From GCA-002050365 sp964237235 (GTDB lineage: Bacteria; Acidobacteriota; Blastocatellia; Pyrinomonadales; Pyrinomonadaceae): a stretch of 64,000 nt of DNA. Location of the stretch: positions 124,001 through 188,000 of the forward strand of contig CAXSGY010000001.1 in the NCBI GenBank assembly GCA_964237235.1. The letters are read 5' to 3'. A program made the position numbers and the translations under genes. The first letter of the stretch is position 1; each line of letters starts with the position of its first letter. The notes beneath the pieces are model-generated. The model saw nothing but the letters and a program-made list of their open reading frames with translations, was not told where the DNA came from and did not search any database. Positions 18,221 through 27,301 of this stretch are shown here, one piece after another.

Positions 18221-18841
18221 TTAAGGTTGTCGTTCATGCGGTTCTTCTCCGCATTTCCACAAAAAATGAATGTCTCCTCCAACATACATTCCCAGTTCGG
18301 GGTAAACCATATATCCTTCAGCGTCTTTCGGCAAAGGTTTTTTCGGATTGTCGGCATCAATCACCGCGCAGATGTCATTGGGTGATTCTACTTTTAGGTA
18401 ATTGTCTCCATACTTGGCGACGATGTCTTTTATTTCTCGCTTGCCGTTATCCCATATCATTATTGACTCGACAACCTTGCCTTTTTTGACGTAACCGAAC
18501 TCGGTTTTGCCGTTCATTCCGCCGATGTTTTTGTAGCTCATCGTAAACACCGTCTCGTCGGATTGATATTCTTCTTCGATGCCGACGCGCTCGCCTTCCC
18601 ATTCCGGCTTCCCGAATTTTCGGATGACATCTTCGCGGGTTGATTCGCCGACCTTGATGTCGTGATAAACGCCCGGCTTCCATTGCCGCGCAATTTTCGG
18701 CGGCGATGGTGTCGGTGAAGTTGCAAGTTGTGGAGAGTTCACCTGTGTTTGCGCGACCTGACAGCCGAACTGGAAGACTAAAATCAGCCAAGCCGAGCAA
18801 AAAACCGTTGCCGGAACAAATTTCGTTTTTGGTTTATTCAT
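18221..18841 (-). CDS. Lipoprotein with BamE/tracer-like segment
   Basis: A 206-residue protein with the same export signal as its neighbour (FCSAWLILVFQFGC). The mature region includes YHDIKVGESTREDVIRKFGK, the 'G-x-T/S-x-x-D-V-x-x-x-x-G-x-P' pattern of BamE/SmpA-like domains, and ends IHFLWKCGEEPHERQP. It is probably outer-membrane anchored; the role is unknown. Copy 2 of the shared signal cassette forms its 5' end. Confidence 0.72.
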   Translation of the reverse strand: MNKPKTKFVPATVFCSAWLILVFQFGCQVAQTQVNSPQLATSPTPSPPKIARQWKPGVYHDIKVGESTREDVIRKFGKPEWEGERVGIEEEYQSDETVFTMSYKNIGGMNGKTEFGYVKKGKVVESIMIWDNGKREIKDIVAKYGDNYLKVESPNDICAVIDADNPKKPLPKDAEGYMVYPELGMYVGGDIHFLWKCGEEPHERQP

Positions 18842-18867
18842 ATTTTCAATTTCCTTGTAATATACTT

Positions 18868-19728
18868 CTATTTGTTATTCGTAAGAATTGATTCATTCAA
18901 GTATTTGATAGGATTCATCCAATCTTTACTGCGGCTTGCAGGAAGTTGAGTCAGGCTGACACCGAAATGAACGTGGTCTTCCGATGCCGGCTGATCAGTC
19001 GCCGCATTGCCCGTCGCTCCCGAATAACCGATTAATTGACTTTCTTTGACCTCAATTTTTCTACCTTTATTTAGTAGAGGGTCAATACTTGGCAACCAGG
19101 ATTTAAGGTGAGCATAATGCGTGTAAACCACTTGTTTAATCGAACCCGACGGTTCGTGTTTGATCGTTACTATATTTCCATAACCTGAAATATCTTTAGC
19201 TGAAACAACTACGCCGTCGCGGTTGGCGTAAACTTCTGACCCTTGCGGTGCGCGAATGTCAATGGCATCGTGTTTGTTGCCGGGTCTCTCTCTAAAGCTG
19301 CCTCTGCCGTGAACGCCGGCGCGTAATTGTCCGAAGATGCCTTGCCGCAAACCATAGGCTGGCAGTTTTTTATCTACATCCGCATATATTACCGGCTTGT
19401 CAACAAAAATGCCCGGTTTGTTTGTTACTGGATTGACTCCCGCGCAGCTGATGCAAACGGTCGGTTCGGTGCTGTTGTCCAGAATTTGTTTGAGCAGCAT
19501 AATTTCTCCCATATAGCTGCCCGAAACATTGTCCAGAAAAAAGATGTTGTAGAGCTGGTTACATAAACGGTAGCCGTTCGGTATTCTCACCGTCGTCCAC
19601 AAACCGCTTCCCATAATTTTCACAAATCGGCTGCCGACATCGCGCTTGCTGTTATTGTCGAGAACATTAAATACTTCCTCGACAATGCCGGGATTGATAA
19701 AGGCTATTTCTGCGAGCTTTTGAGCCAA
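18868..19728 (-). CDS. M23 (LytM-type) peptidase, N-terminus disrupted
   Basis: The catalytic domain is clear: KHDAIDIRAPQGSEVYA (His and Asp zinc ligands), YGNIVTIKHE and HVHFGV. It would cut peptidoglycan cross-bridges. No ATG begins this frame; the nearest start is TTG 19728. The frame is open upstream to 19782 and encodes DNPLAKELQKDYYGKPQE. It is preceded by ATG TTT TAA (ATG at 19791) with GGGGAG 11 bases before the ATG. The simplest reading is that the original start is ATG 19791 and codon 3 has become a stop. Whether TTG 19728 rescues translation is unknown. No signal peptide is visible. Confidence 0.7.
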   Translation of the reverse strand: MAQKLAEIAFINPGIVEEVFNVLDNNSKRDVGSRFVKIMGSGLWTTVRIPNGYRLCNQLYNIFFLDNVSGSYMGEIMLLKQILDNSTEPTVCISCAGVNPVTNKPGIFVDKPVIYADVDKKLPAYGLRQGIFGQLRAGVHGRGSFRERPGNKHDAIDIRAPQGSEVYANRDGVVVSAKDISGYGNIVTIKHEPSGSIKQVVYTHYAHLKSWLPSIDPLLNKGRKIEVKESQLIGYSGATGNAATDQPASEDHVHFGVSLTQLPASRSKDWMNPIKYLNESILTNNK

Positions 19729-20013
19729 TTCCTGTGGTTTTCCGTAATAATCCTTTTGAAGTTCCTTTGCTAGAGGGTTGTCTTAAAACATAATCGGTGA
19801 TACTCCCCATAAATTTTTTGTGATGCTAACTTTAAATTGAAGCCGCCTTTGAAAGCAGCTTCATAAAATGCTGATTGAGTGACTGAAAACTAACTCTAGA
19901 CGGCGGGAAAACAATTTTTTGCGGTCGGAAATTGTTTAAAAGTTTGAGAACCGTCGCTCAACGAGAGAATAATACGGATCAGAGCGTTTTTATTAAAGCG
20001 TCTATTTACCTCT

Positions 20014-20784
20014 TTATAATTTTTCGACTTTGATTGAACTTCCCGTTTCCGCATTTAATAATTTTTTCGCCGAATCTTGAAAAGCGACGATTTCTAGAAA
20101 ACCCGCGCTGCCCCAAATCATAAATAATTCGCCTTTTTCCGCTTCGGCGAAAAACGTCTGCTGTTTGCGGATATTTTTTCCGTTGATTTCAACCGCGAAC
20201 TCAAAGGGCAAATCACTTTTCCGCACGTTCAAAATTAAATTTCCGAAGTGGTCTGTATGAATAATTTCCGCTTCGATTCGGTCGTCGGAAATTCGGCGCG
20301 GCGCGTTTTCCGCAAACGAAACGTAATCTGCGATTTGATTGCCGAATTCGCCCGGTTTTACGCCGCCGGCGAGATGCGCGGCGACGGGCGCGAATACGTC
20401 GCGCCCGTGAAAAGTGCGGCTGACCGGATGTTTGAAAAAATCGTCGTTCGTGATTTCAAAAATGCGAAGTTCCTTCGATTCTAAAAACACAAAACTCAGC
20501 AAACCGTTATCCGGCGCGATGAAGTAAAAATCTTCGGTTTCGACTAAAATCGCCCGCCGGTTCGAGCCAACGCCCGGATCAACGACGGCGACGAAAATCG
20601 TTTTTTTCGGAAAATCTCTGTAACAAGCGCGAAGCACGAACGAAGCGGTGCGAATATTCTGAGCGGCGATGTCGTGCGTGATGTCAACGATTTGCGCCGT
20701 TTCGCAGACCGACAAAATCGCGCCCTTCATCGCGCCGACGAAATAATCTTGCGTGCCGAAATCGGTTAAAAGCGCGATTGTCAT
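20014..20784 (-). CDS. SAM hydrolase / SAM hydroxide adenosyltransferase (DUF62 family)
   Basis: 256 residues from ATG 20784 (MTIALLTDFG). The family splits S-adenosylmethionine with hydroxide to adenosine and methionine. Hallmarks are visible: LTDFG at the start, VVDPGVGS, FIAPDNGLLS, TFHGRDVFAPVAA and TDHFGNLILN. The upstream MEFFLF extension has no RBS. No chlorinase-type insertion is apparent, so hydrolysis rather than halogenation is expected. Confidence 0.9.
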   Translation of the reverse strand: MTIALLTDFGTQDYFVGAMKGAILSVCETAQIVDITHDIAAQNIRTASFVLRACYRDFPKKTIFVAVVDPGVGSNRRAILVETEDFYFIAPDNGLLSFVFLESKELRIFEITNDDFFKHPVSRTFHGRDVFAPVAAHLAGGVKPGEFGNQIADYVSFAENAPRRISDDRIEAEIIHTDHFGNLILNVRKSDLPFEFAVEINGKNIRKQQTFFAEAEKGELFMIWGSAGFLEIVAFQDSAKKLLNAETGSSIKVEKL

Positions 20785-20958
20785 AAATAAAAAAAATTCC
20801 ACAAAACCTGCCGCCGAGTCAAAAGGAGAAAAACATCGGCGACGAAATTTTGCGGAATCTAAGATGACGCGGACGGCTTGAGTCTAAACCGCGTCGAAGA
20901 CTTCCAGGTTTGCTCCGCAAATTCGGCTAAAGCCCGAATTGCGAAACTTTTGTAAAAA

Positions 20959-22116
20959 TCAGCGAATCTGCGTTTCGTAATTCGATCTGATACGAAGCTG
21001 CTGGTCGCGGTTCAGACGGACGTGTTTGCCGCGTTCGACGACGACCGCGCCGACTCCGAACGCCGCGCCGACTCCCGCGCCGACCGCCGCGCCGACCGGA
21101 CCGCCGGCAATCGCCCCGACGACCAAGCCCGTGCCGGTCGTCGCGCCGACCTTGATACTGTCGCTTTTAACCGAGCTTTTGCCTTCGACCGTGCCTTCGG
21201 TGTCCACACGCTTGACGTTATCGCCTTTGAGCGGCAAAACTTCGGTCAGAATCGCGTTGAAATTGCTCCAGCGATTGTCCGTCACGATAATGCGGTCGAA
21301 CGACAGAGCGATTTCCGAGCGGCGTTTGATTCTGCCCGGTTTTTGAACTTTTTGAATTCTGCCTTCGATAATCGCACCGCTGATCTCAGACGGCGAAACG
21401 ACGCGCGCTTTGAAACGGTCGCCTTCCCGGCTGCGCTCGGTGGTGATGTCGTCGAGCAGCTCGACGATTAATTCGGTGTCGGTCGGAATAACAATCGTCT
21501 CCGCGCCGCTCGTAATCGAGTTATTGTTGGTCGTTCGCGTCGTCAGAACCGGCGTTTGATCGATCGCTCTGTTCGCTTCGATTGAAGCGTTTTCGGAAAC
21601 TGTTTCCGGCGCGGGCGGCGTATTGACCGGCGCGGTTGTCGCGTCATCAGCTTTGGCAGGCGCGTCAATCGCCGGAGTCGCCGGTTCGGGAATTTTTTCT
21701 TCGGTAACGGTTTTGGTTTCAACGGTTTCGACCGGCGTTTTAACGTTGATTACGCCGCGTTTCGTTAAGGACATCGGAATCGCCGCATCGAACGAGCGTT
21801 TTTCAAAACCGGTGTTGTAACCGCCTTCAAAACCTTGCTGGTAACCGTCCTGATAATCCGCTAATGTTCCGTATTCCTTCGTATAAGCGCGGTCGGCTTT
21901 GGCGTAATCTTCGTGCCGTTCGAAGCTTTTCGCCTTGCTGTCAATCGCGTCGCGGTAGCCGGACATATAACCGTCCGAATAGCCTGTGCGATAACCGCGC
22001 TGCAAAGCGACGCGCGTGTCCTGGGCAAATATGTTCTGGGTTGTAAAATTTAGAAAAGAAACGGAAAAGAGGGAGAAATTCAGGGCAAAAACTAAAATAC
22101 TTTTGGCTAACTTCAT
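20959..22116 (-). CDS. Exported protein with Gly-Tyr repeats and C-terminal glycine zipper
   Basis: 385 residues from ATG 22116 with AAGGAGATTAAG before it. A signal peptide (about residues 1-32) is followed by a GYRTGYSDGYMSGYRDA repeat region and a second GYQQGFEGGYNTGFE set. A Pro/Ala/Thr linker and a beta domain (IPTDTELIVELLDDI...) come next. A glycine-zipper segment (VGAIAGGPVGAAVGAGVGAA) near the C-terminus may insert into or lie on a membrane. The function is not known; the likely location is the envelope. Confidence 0.8.
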   Translation of the reverse strand: MKLAKSILVFALNFSLFSVSFLNFTTQNIFAQDTRVALQRGYRTGYSDGYMSGYRDAIDSKAKSFERHEDYAKADRAYTKEYGTLADYQDGYQQGFEGGYNTGFEKRSFDAAIPMSLTKRGVINVKTPVETVETKTVTEEKIPEPATPAIDAPAKADDATTAPVNTPPAPETVSENASIEANRAIDQTPVLTTRTTNNNSITSGAETIVIPTDTELIVELLDDITTERSREGDRFKARVVSPSEISGAIIEGRIQKVQKPGRIKRRSEIALSFDRIIVTDNRWSNFNAILTEVLPLKGDNVKRVDTEGTVEGKSSVKSDSIKVGATTGTGLVVGAIAGGPVGAAVGAGVGAAFGVGAVVVERGKHVRLNRDQQLRIRSNYETQIR

Positions 22117-22327
22117 CTTAATCTCCTTATCAAATAACAAGAAATGGTTTGTCCGCTATGATTTATACAACATAACTTAAGAAATTACAACAAGAATTTT
22201 AACCTTTTTCAGTTTCGCTGCTTATTCTTTTAAAAGAAGCGAATTTTTTGCTAATCTGAGAGCAACAAAAAATCTCTGATTTCATCCAAACCAAGCCGGT
22301 TTTGAAAGTTTTTAAAGGAGCGATTTA

Positions 22328-23674
22328 ATGAAATTTTTTATATTATTTGTGAGCTTATTTATGGCAATTTCCGTTGTAACGACGAACGCGCAGACGCGCA
22401 GGGTTTTTCCGTATCCGTATCAGGTTGACGATTTACCGAACGGATTGCGCGTCGTGACCGTGCCGACCGATTATCCGAATCTGGTTTCACTTTACACGGT
22501 CGTCGGCGCGGGTTCGCGCAATGAAATCGAAGACAAAAAAAGCGGCTACGCGCACTTTTTCGAGCATTTAATGTTTCGCGGCTCGGAAAATTATCCGGCG
22601 GGACGCTTTGACGAAATTATGAAAAAAGCGGGTGCGTCTTCAAACGCCTACACTTCCGATGATCGCACGGTCTATCACGAAACATTCGCCAAAGAAGATT
22701 TAGACGAAATTATGCGGCTCGAAGCCGACCGTTTTCAGCATTTGAAATTTCCCGAAGAAAAATTCAAAACCGAAGCCGGCGCGGTTTTGGGCGAATATAA
22801 CAAAAACTCGGCGAGTCCGGGCTTTAAGATGTATGAAGTTCTGCGCGAAACGGCGTTTCAGAAACATACCTACAGCCACACGACGATGGGTTATATCGCC
22901 GACATCAAAGATTATCCGAATCAATACGATTATGCGTGGCAGTTTTTCAACCGCTTTTATCGTCCCGAAAACACGACGATTATTGTCGTCGGCGATGTTA
23001 AACAAACGGAAGTTCTGGCGATGGTCAAAAAATACTACAGCGATTGGAAACGCGGCGATTATAAGCAGACGATTCCGATTGAACCGGCGCAGACCGAAGG
23101 GCGAAGCAAACACGTTGATTTTCCGTCGAATACTTTGCCGTTTGTAATGGTCGCGTATCACGCTCCGGCGTTTTCGGAAACGGAAAAAGACAAAGCCGCG
23201 CTCGATTTGTTAAGCGCGATTGCGTTCGGCGAAAATTCCGACGTTTATCAAAAGCTCGTTTTAAAGGAACAAAAAGCCGTCTTTGTCGGCGCGGATGCCG
23301 AAAATCACATTGACCCCGAACTGTTTAACGTGACGGCGCAGGTTAAGGACGTAAACGATTTGAATTACGTGCGTGACGAAATCATTAAAACTTACAAACG
23401 CTTTGCAACCGAATTGATTCCGCAGAAGGAATTAGACGAAACGCGCTCGCGCCAGCGTTACGCATTTTCGATGGCGATGAACAGCAACGACGCGATTGCC
23501 GGAACGCTCGCCTCGTTCGTTGCTCTGCGCCGCTCGCCCGACACGATTGACAAAGTTTTCGCGCTTTACGATTCGATTACGCCCGAAGACATCAAAAAAT
23601 TTGCGGCGAAATATTTTACTGATAACAACCAAACGATTGTCACTTTGGCGACGAAAAAAGAAGGAGCAGAATAA
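22328..23674 (+). CDS. M16 zinc peptidase, catalytic subunit
   Basis: A 448-residue protein with a signal peptide (residues 1-21) and the inverted zinc motif HFFEH (near residue 77), with the downstream Glu in AVLGEYNKNSASP. It is a pitrilysin-family, processing-peptidase-like enzyme of the periplasm. An AAAGGAGCGATTTA leader precedes the ATG. The stop overlaps the start of the second M16 gene (TAATG), which suggests equimolar expression of a two-chain peptidase. Confidence 0.93.
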   Translation: MKFFILFVSLFMAISVVTTNAQTRRVFPYPYQVDDLPNGLRVVTVPTDYPNLVSLYTVVGAGSRNEIEDKKSGYAHFFEHLMFRGSENYPAGRFDEIMKKAGASSNAYTSDDRTVYHETFAKEDLDEIMRLEADRFQHLKFPEEKFKTEAGAVLGEYNKNSASPGFKMYEVLRETAFQKHTYSHTTMGYIADIKDYPNQYDYAWQFFNRFYRPENTTIIVVGDVKQTEVLAMVKKYYSDWKRGDYKQTIPIEPAQTEGRSKHVDFPSNTLPFVMVAYHAPAFSETEKDKAALDLLSAIAFGENSDVYQKLVLKEQKAVFVGADAENHIDPELFNVTAQVKDVNDLNYVRDEIIKTYKRFATELIPQKELDETRSRQRYAFSMAMNSNDAIAGTLASFVALRRSPDTIDKVFALYDSITPEDIKKFAAKYFTDNNQTIVTLATKKEGAE

Positions 23675-23701
23675 TGAATAATGGAAAATGGAAAATGGAA
23701 A
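23674..23701 (+). repeat. Four ATGGAAA-type heptads at an M16 start codon
   Basis: Three perfect ATGGAAA copies follow one variant (ATGAATA). The repeat supplies both the start codon and the first codons of the second M16 gene. Confidence 0.75.
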
Positions 23702-25209
23702 ATTTGCTTTCGATTGCGCTGATATTTTCCTTTGCGTCCGCTTCTTTCGGACAAATTCTTGTGCCTTCAAAAAATATGGACAAAAATTCAAATACGGTTT
23801 TCCAACCGAGCCAATCGCCGATTGTTTCGTTTCGCATACAGTTTTTAACCGGCGCGGTTGACGATCCCGACGGCAAGGCAGGCGTGGCTAGTTTGACCGC
23901 CGCGATGCTGGCGAACGGCGGAAGCAAGCCGATGACTTACGATGAAATCGTCGGCGAATTTTATCCGATGGCGGCGAGCTTCGGCTGGCAGGTTGACAAG
24001 GAAATGACGACGTTCGCCGGACAGACGCATTCGGATAATTTGCCGAAATACTATTCGATTATCAAACAAATGATGCTTGATCCGGGTTTTCGTGAAGACG
24101 ATTTTACGCGCCTCAAACAGGACGCGATCAATTTTCTGAAAACCGGCTTGCGCGAAGGCAACGACGAAGAACTCGGCAAGGAACGCCTTTACAACATCAT
24201 TTACAAAGGCACGGCTTACGAAAATCATTCGATGGGCAAAATCTCTTCGCTCGAAAATTTAACCTTGCAGGACGTGAAGGATTTTTATCAAAAAAATTAT
24301 ACGCGCGGCGCATTGGTTTTAGGTTTGTCAGGGAAATTTGACCAAAAGTTTTCCGACCAAATGACGGCGGATTTTCAAAAATTGCCCGAAGGCGGACGCA
24401 AAATGCGCAAGCTCGCCGCGCCGAATCTGTCCGACGGAATGAAGATTGACATCGTGCAGCGCGAAACGCGGGCGACGGCGATTTCGATGGGTTTTCCGAT
24501 TGCCGTCAATCGCTCGTTCGGCAGAGATTATGCCGCGCTCGCGCTCGTCAATGCGTATTTCGGACAGCACCGCTCGTCGAACAGTTATCTCTATGGGCAG
24601 CTTCGTGAATTGCGCGGTCTTAATTACGGCGATTATTCATACATCGAATATTTTCCGCGCGGAATGTATCAGTTCGAGCCTGACCCGAATCTCGCCCGCA
24701 CAATGCAGATTTTTCAAATCTGGATTCGTCCCGTCGAGCCGCAGAACGGCAATTTCACGCTGCGCGCCGCGCTGTATGAATACGACAAATTGGTGAAAAA
24801 CGGTTTGGATCAAAAGACCTTCGACGAAACGCGCGCGTTTTTGTCGAAATACGTAAACATTTTAACGCAAACCAAAGATGCGGAACTCGGCTACGCGCTC
24901 GATTCGAAGTTTTACGGCATTCCGAATTTTAACGAATATATGAAAACGGAATTGGCGAAACTGACTTTGGCGGATGTCAACAAAGCGATCAAAACGTATC
25001 TCGCGTCGAACAAAATGCGCGTCGTCGTCGTCACCAAAGACGCGGAAGCGTTGCGAAACCAAATCGTCAACAATACGCCCGGAACGATTTCCTATGCCGC
25101 GCCGAAACCGTCGGAGATCACCGATGAGGATCGAGTAATTTCGATTTTCCCGATTCCGGTCAAAGCCGCCGATGTCGTGATTACGCCGATTGAACGCGTA
25201 TTTGAATAA
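23674..25209 (+). CDS. M16 peptidase-like partner lacking the zinc motif
   Basis: A 511-residue protein with the two-domain M16 fold (PIVSFRIQFLTGAVDDPDGK; TRGALVLGLSGKFD) but AGVASLTAAML where HxxEH should be, so it is probably non-catalytic and pairs with the upstream subunit. Its first codons (MNNGKWKMEN) are 7-bp words of the ATGGAAA type, so the start codon and the upstream stop both lie in repeat-like sequence. The signal-peptide-like segment LLSIALIFSFASASFG follows. The alternative start is the second ATG at 23681. Confidence 0.88.
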   Translation: MNNGKWKMENLLSIALIFSFASASFGQILVPSKNMDKNSNTVFQPSQSPIVSFRIQFLTGAVDDPDGKAGVASLTAAMLANGGSKPMTYDEIVGEFYPMAASFGWQVDKEMTTFAGQTHSDNLPKYYSIIKQMMLDPGFREDDFTRLKQDAINFLKTGLREGNDEELGKERLYNIIYKGTAYENHSMGKISSLENLTLQDVKDFYQKNYTRGALVLGLSGKFDQKFSDQMTADFQKLPEGGRKMRKLAAPNLSDGMKIDIVQRETRATAISMGFPIAVNRSFGRDYAALALVNAYFGQHRSSNSYLYGQLRELRGLNYGDYSYIEYFPRGMYQFEPDPNLARTMQIFQIWIRPVEPQNGNFTLRAALYEYDKLVKNGLDQKTFDETRAFLSKYVNILTQTKDAELGYALDSKFYGIPNFNEYMKTELAKLTLADVNKAIKTYLASNKMRVVVVTKDAEALRNQIVNNTPGTISYAAPKPSEITDEDRVISIFPIPVKAADVVITPIERVFE

Positions 25210-25216
25210 AATTTCC

Positions 25217-25289
25217 GGTCGGCGTTAAATAAAAAACACGAAAGAAGCTCGGCGCATATTTCTTTCGTGTTTTTTATTTAACGCCGACC
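25217..25289. terminator. Perfect 30-bp inverted repeat after the M16 operon
   Basis: Arms 25217-25246 and 25260-25289 pair without mismatch around a 13-nt loop; the core is ACACGAAAGAA. It lies just behind the second M16 stop codon and is very likely the operon terminator. It has no 7-bp periodicity. Confidence 0.85.
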
Positions 25290-25306
25290 TTAATCTCGCT
25301 CGAACT

Positions 25307-25389
25307 GTTCACTGTTAATTATTCGCTATTCACCGCTAAAAAAAGGATTTCTGATTTTGATAGCGAACAGCGAATAGTTAACAGTGAAC
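25307..25389. repeat. Heptad-built long inverted repeat (CTATTCA family)
   Basis: Arms of about 28-31 nt (25307-25337 and 25362-25389) with few mismatches. Both arms are tandem 7-bp words (left CTGTTCA/CTATTCA type, right ACAGTGA type). The same word family occurs in the hairpin at 60962-61022. It sits between the M16 operon terminator and the Nudix gene. Confidence 0.85.
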
Positions 25390-25455
25390 AGTAAATTTAT
25401 TTGCGAATGTCGGCGACTTTGATTTCTGTGAAAAATTTTTTTATTGAATTTTGAT

Positions 25456-25995
25456 ATGAATAAAAAGAATGGTAACTGGACGATTAAAAAAACCAGAAAA
25501 ATTTTCGCCAATGATTATTTCAAAGTTTTTGAAGATTCGGTCATCGAGCCAAACGGCAAAAACGGAACATACGCGACGATTGAGTTCGTTCCGGGCGTGA
25601 GCGTTCTGGCGATTGACGACGAGGATTTCGTTTACCTGACCGAACAATTTCGCTATGTTGCCGGACGAAAAACTCTGGAAATAATCGCGGGCGGAGTCGA
25701 AGACGAAACGCCGCGGCGGGCGGCAAAACGCGAACTTAAGGAAGAACTCGGCATCCGCGCCAAAGAATTTATCAAGCTCGGCAAAATCCAGCTCGACCAT
25801 TCGATTATCAAAAGCCAAACGACGCTTTTTCTGGCGCGCAAACTCACATTCGGCGAAACCGAACAAGACGCGGCGGAAGACGTAAAATTAGTCAAAATAA
25901 AATTAGCTGAAGCCGTCAAAAAAGTCTTGAGCGGCGAAATAACCCACGCGCCGAGCTGCGTTTTGATTTTAAGAGCGGAAAAGTTTTTAAGTTAA
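25456..25995 (+). CDS. Nudix hydrolase (ADP-sugar pyrophosphatase type)
   Basis: 179 residues from ATG 25456. The Nudix helix reads RRAAKRELKEELGI after LEIIAGGVEDET. Compared with the usual AGG-x-x-x-GE, one residue is missing before the Glu, so the loop is one shorter than the GX5EX7REUXEEXGU pattern. It probably cleaves an ADP-sugar-type nucleoside diphosphate. It is monocistronic, with no clear RBS. Confidence 0.85.
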   Translation: MNKKNGNWTIKKTRKIFANDYFKVFEDSVIEPNGKNGTYATIEFVPGVSVLAIDDEDFVYLTEQFRYVAGRKTLEIIAGGVEDETPRRAAKRELKEELGIRAKEFIKLGKIQLDHSIIKSQTTLFLARKLTFGETEQDAAEDVKLVKIKLAEAVKKVLSGEITHAPSCVLILRAEKFLS

Positions 25996-26116
25996 AAACC
26001 TCTGCGGAGCTTTCAAAATCGTCGGTAAATTTATTTCTCGGCAAAAGAAAAATAACCAAGCGTCTTGAACATAATTGATGATGTTTTAATTTTTTTTGCG
26101 CGAGAGGTAATTAACG

Positions 26117-27148
26117 ATGGGCGGATTTATGGTGATGCAGTCTAACAAGATTTGCACCAAAGAAAACAAAGTGGTCAGCGTTTCCGGCGAAGAAACAACG
26201 GTCGTCATTTCGGCTTCGGTCGGCGTGGGCGGCAGAAACTTGACCAACGACGTGATGGAAATTCAGAAGGGTTTGAATAAAGTTCCGCCGGACAAAGGCG
26301 GACCGCTGCCGATGCTGGTCGTGGACGGCATCTGCGGACCGAAAACCAACGCCGCCATCCGCAATTTTCAGATGCGTTTTTTCGGCGCGTCCGGCGCGGA
26401 CGGCAGAATCGATCCGGGCAAACAAACGATTAACAAGTTAAATCAGGTCATCTTCAGCAATTCGCCGAAGCTCGATCTGGTCAACGACGCGGCTCTTTTG
26501 GCGAGCTTGACTTCAAACTTCGGATTGGTTCAGCAAGGCGTGCGCGCCGCCAATGCCAATATCTTACGCGCCAAAACCGTCGTTGATGCCGACGACGATA
26601 CGCCTTCGTTCGGCGGCACGCGGGCTGAAAAAATGGACCGTCTCAACCGGCATTTCAAGATTGATAAATTTCCCAAAAGCCAGCGCAGCCAGGAATTAAA
26701 CCGCGTCGGAAAGGTTTTCGAATTTATGAACCGAATCGTCAACTTCCCTCTGTTTTTTGACGGCAAAGGATTTTTTGAACTTGATACGAGCGGCGATCCG
26801 CGCATCGCCTTTACGTTCGGCAACGGCTTTTTCGCGCCGGGCGAAGTAGCTGACAACGGCGTTCGCAAAGACACTATGCATTTCGGCAAACGCTCGATCA
26901 GCACTGTTGGCATTCCCGATTTGGTCGCGTTTATTATGACGCACGAAATGGCGCATTTCATCGGCTTGCCCGACGGAACATTTATTGGCGACAGCGGACG
27001 CGGCTGGTTCGACGACGCGATTATGCAGAACCTCAGCCTTCAACAGCGTCTTCAAAGTGCCGATCCGTATGCGACTTTCGCGCACGAATGCCGCACCGGC
27101 GACGGCTCGCGCCCTCCCTGGATCGTTTCTTCAAACGGAAGCCGTTGA
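26117..27148 (+). CDS. Metzincin-like protein with peptidoglycan-binding domain
   Basis: A 343-residue protein. Residues about 35-115 are a peptidoglycan-binding-1-type domain (NDVMEIQKGLNKVPP, then VDGICGPKTNAAIRNFQ). The C-terminal part carries HEMAHFIGLPD, the HExxHxxGxxD zinc signature seen in snapalysin-type metzincins, and a downstream DDAIMQN that could be the Met-turn. There is no signal peptide, so the export route is unclear. GAGAGGTAATTAACG precedes the start. The expected activity is proteolysis or wall-targeted cleavage; the substrate is unknown. Confidence 0.75.
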   Translation: MGGFMVMQSNKICTKENKVVSVSGEETTVVISASVGVGGRNLTNDVMEIQKGLNKVPPDKGGPLPMLVVDGICGPKTNAAIRNFQMRFFGASGADGRIDPGKQTINKLNQVIFSNSPKLDLVNDAALLASLTSNFGLVQQGVRAANANILRAKTVVDADDDTPSFGGTRAEKMDRLNRHFKIDKFPKSQRSQELNRVGKVFEFMNRIVNFPLFFDGKGFFELDTSGDPRIAFTFGNGFFAPGEVADNGVRKDTMHFGKRSISTVGIPDLVAFIMTHEMAHFIGLPDGTFIGDSGRGWFDDAIMQNLSLQQRLQSADPYATFAHECRTGDGSRPPWIVSSNGSR

Positions 27149-27296
27149 AAGGGGAAAAGTGAAAAAGGGGAAAAGTGAAAAAGGTTAAAAGCGAAAAAGT
27201 TGTTTATTCGGATTATTAAACTTTTCACTTTTTCACTTTTCCCCTTTTTCACTTTTCCCCTTTTTCACTTTTTCACTTTTCCCCTTTTTTCCTTTT
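27147..27296. repeat. Purine/pyrimidine inverted repeat of 8-bp words, convergent junction
   Basis: The left arm (27147-27201) is tandem GTGAAAAA/GGGGAAAA words. The right arm (27220-27296) is their complement, longer and with extra copies. It begins at the stop codon of the metzincin-like gene and ends five bases before the DUF5916 stop, filling the whole gap between two convergent genes. A related copy is at 62438-62504. Confidence 0.85.
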
Positions 27297-27301
27297 AAAA
27301 G

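Noticed and set aside
25217..25289. Perfect inverted repeat after the M16 operon as a heptad element
   Set aside because: No 7-bp periodicity; best read as a plain intrinsic terminator.
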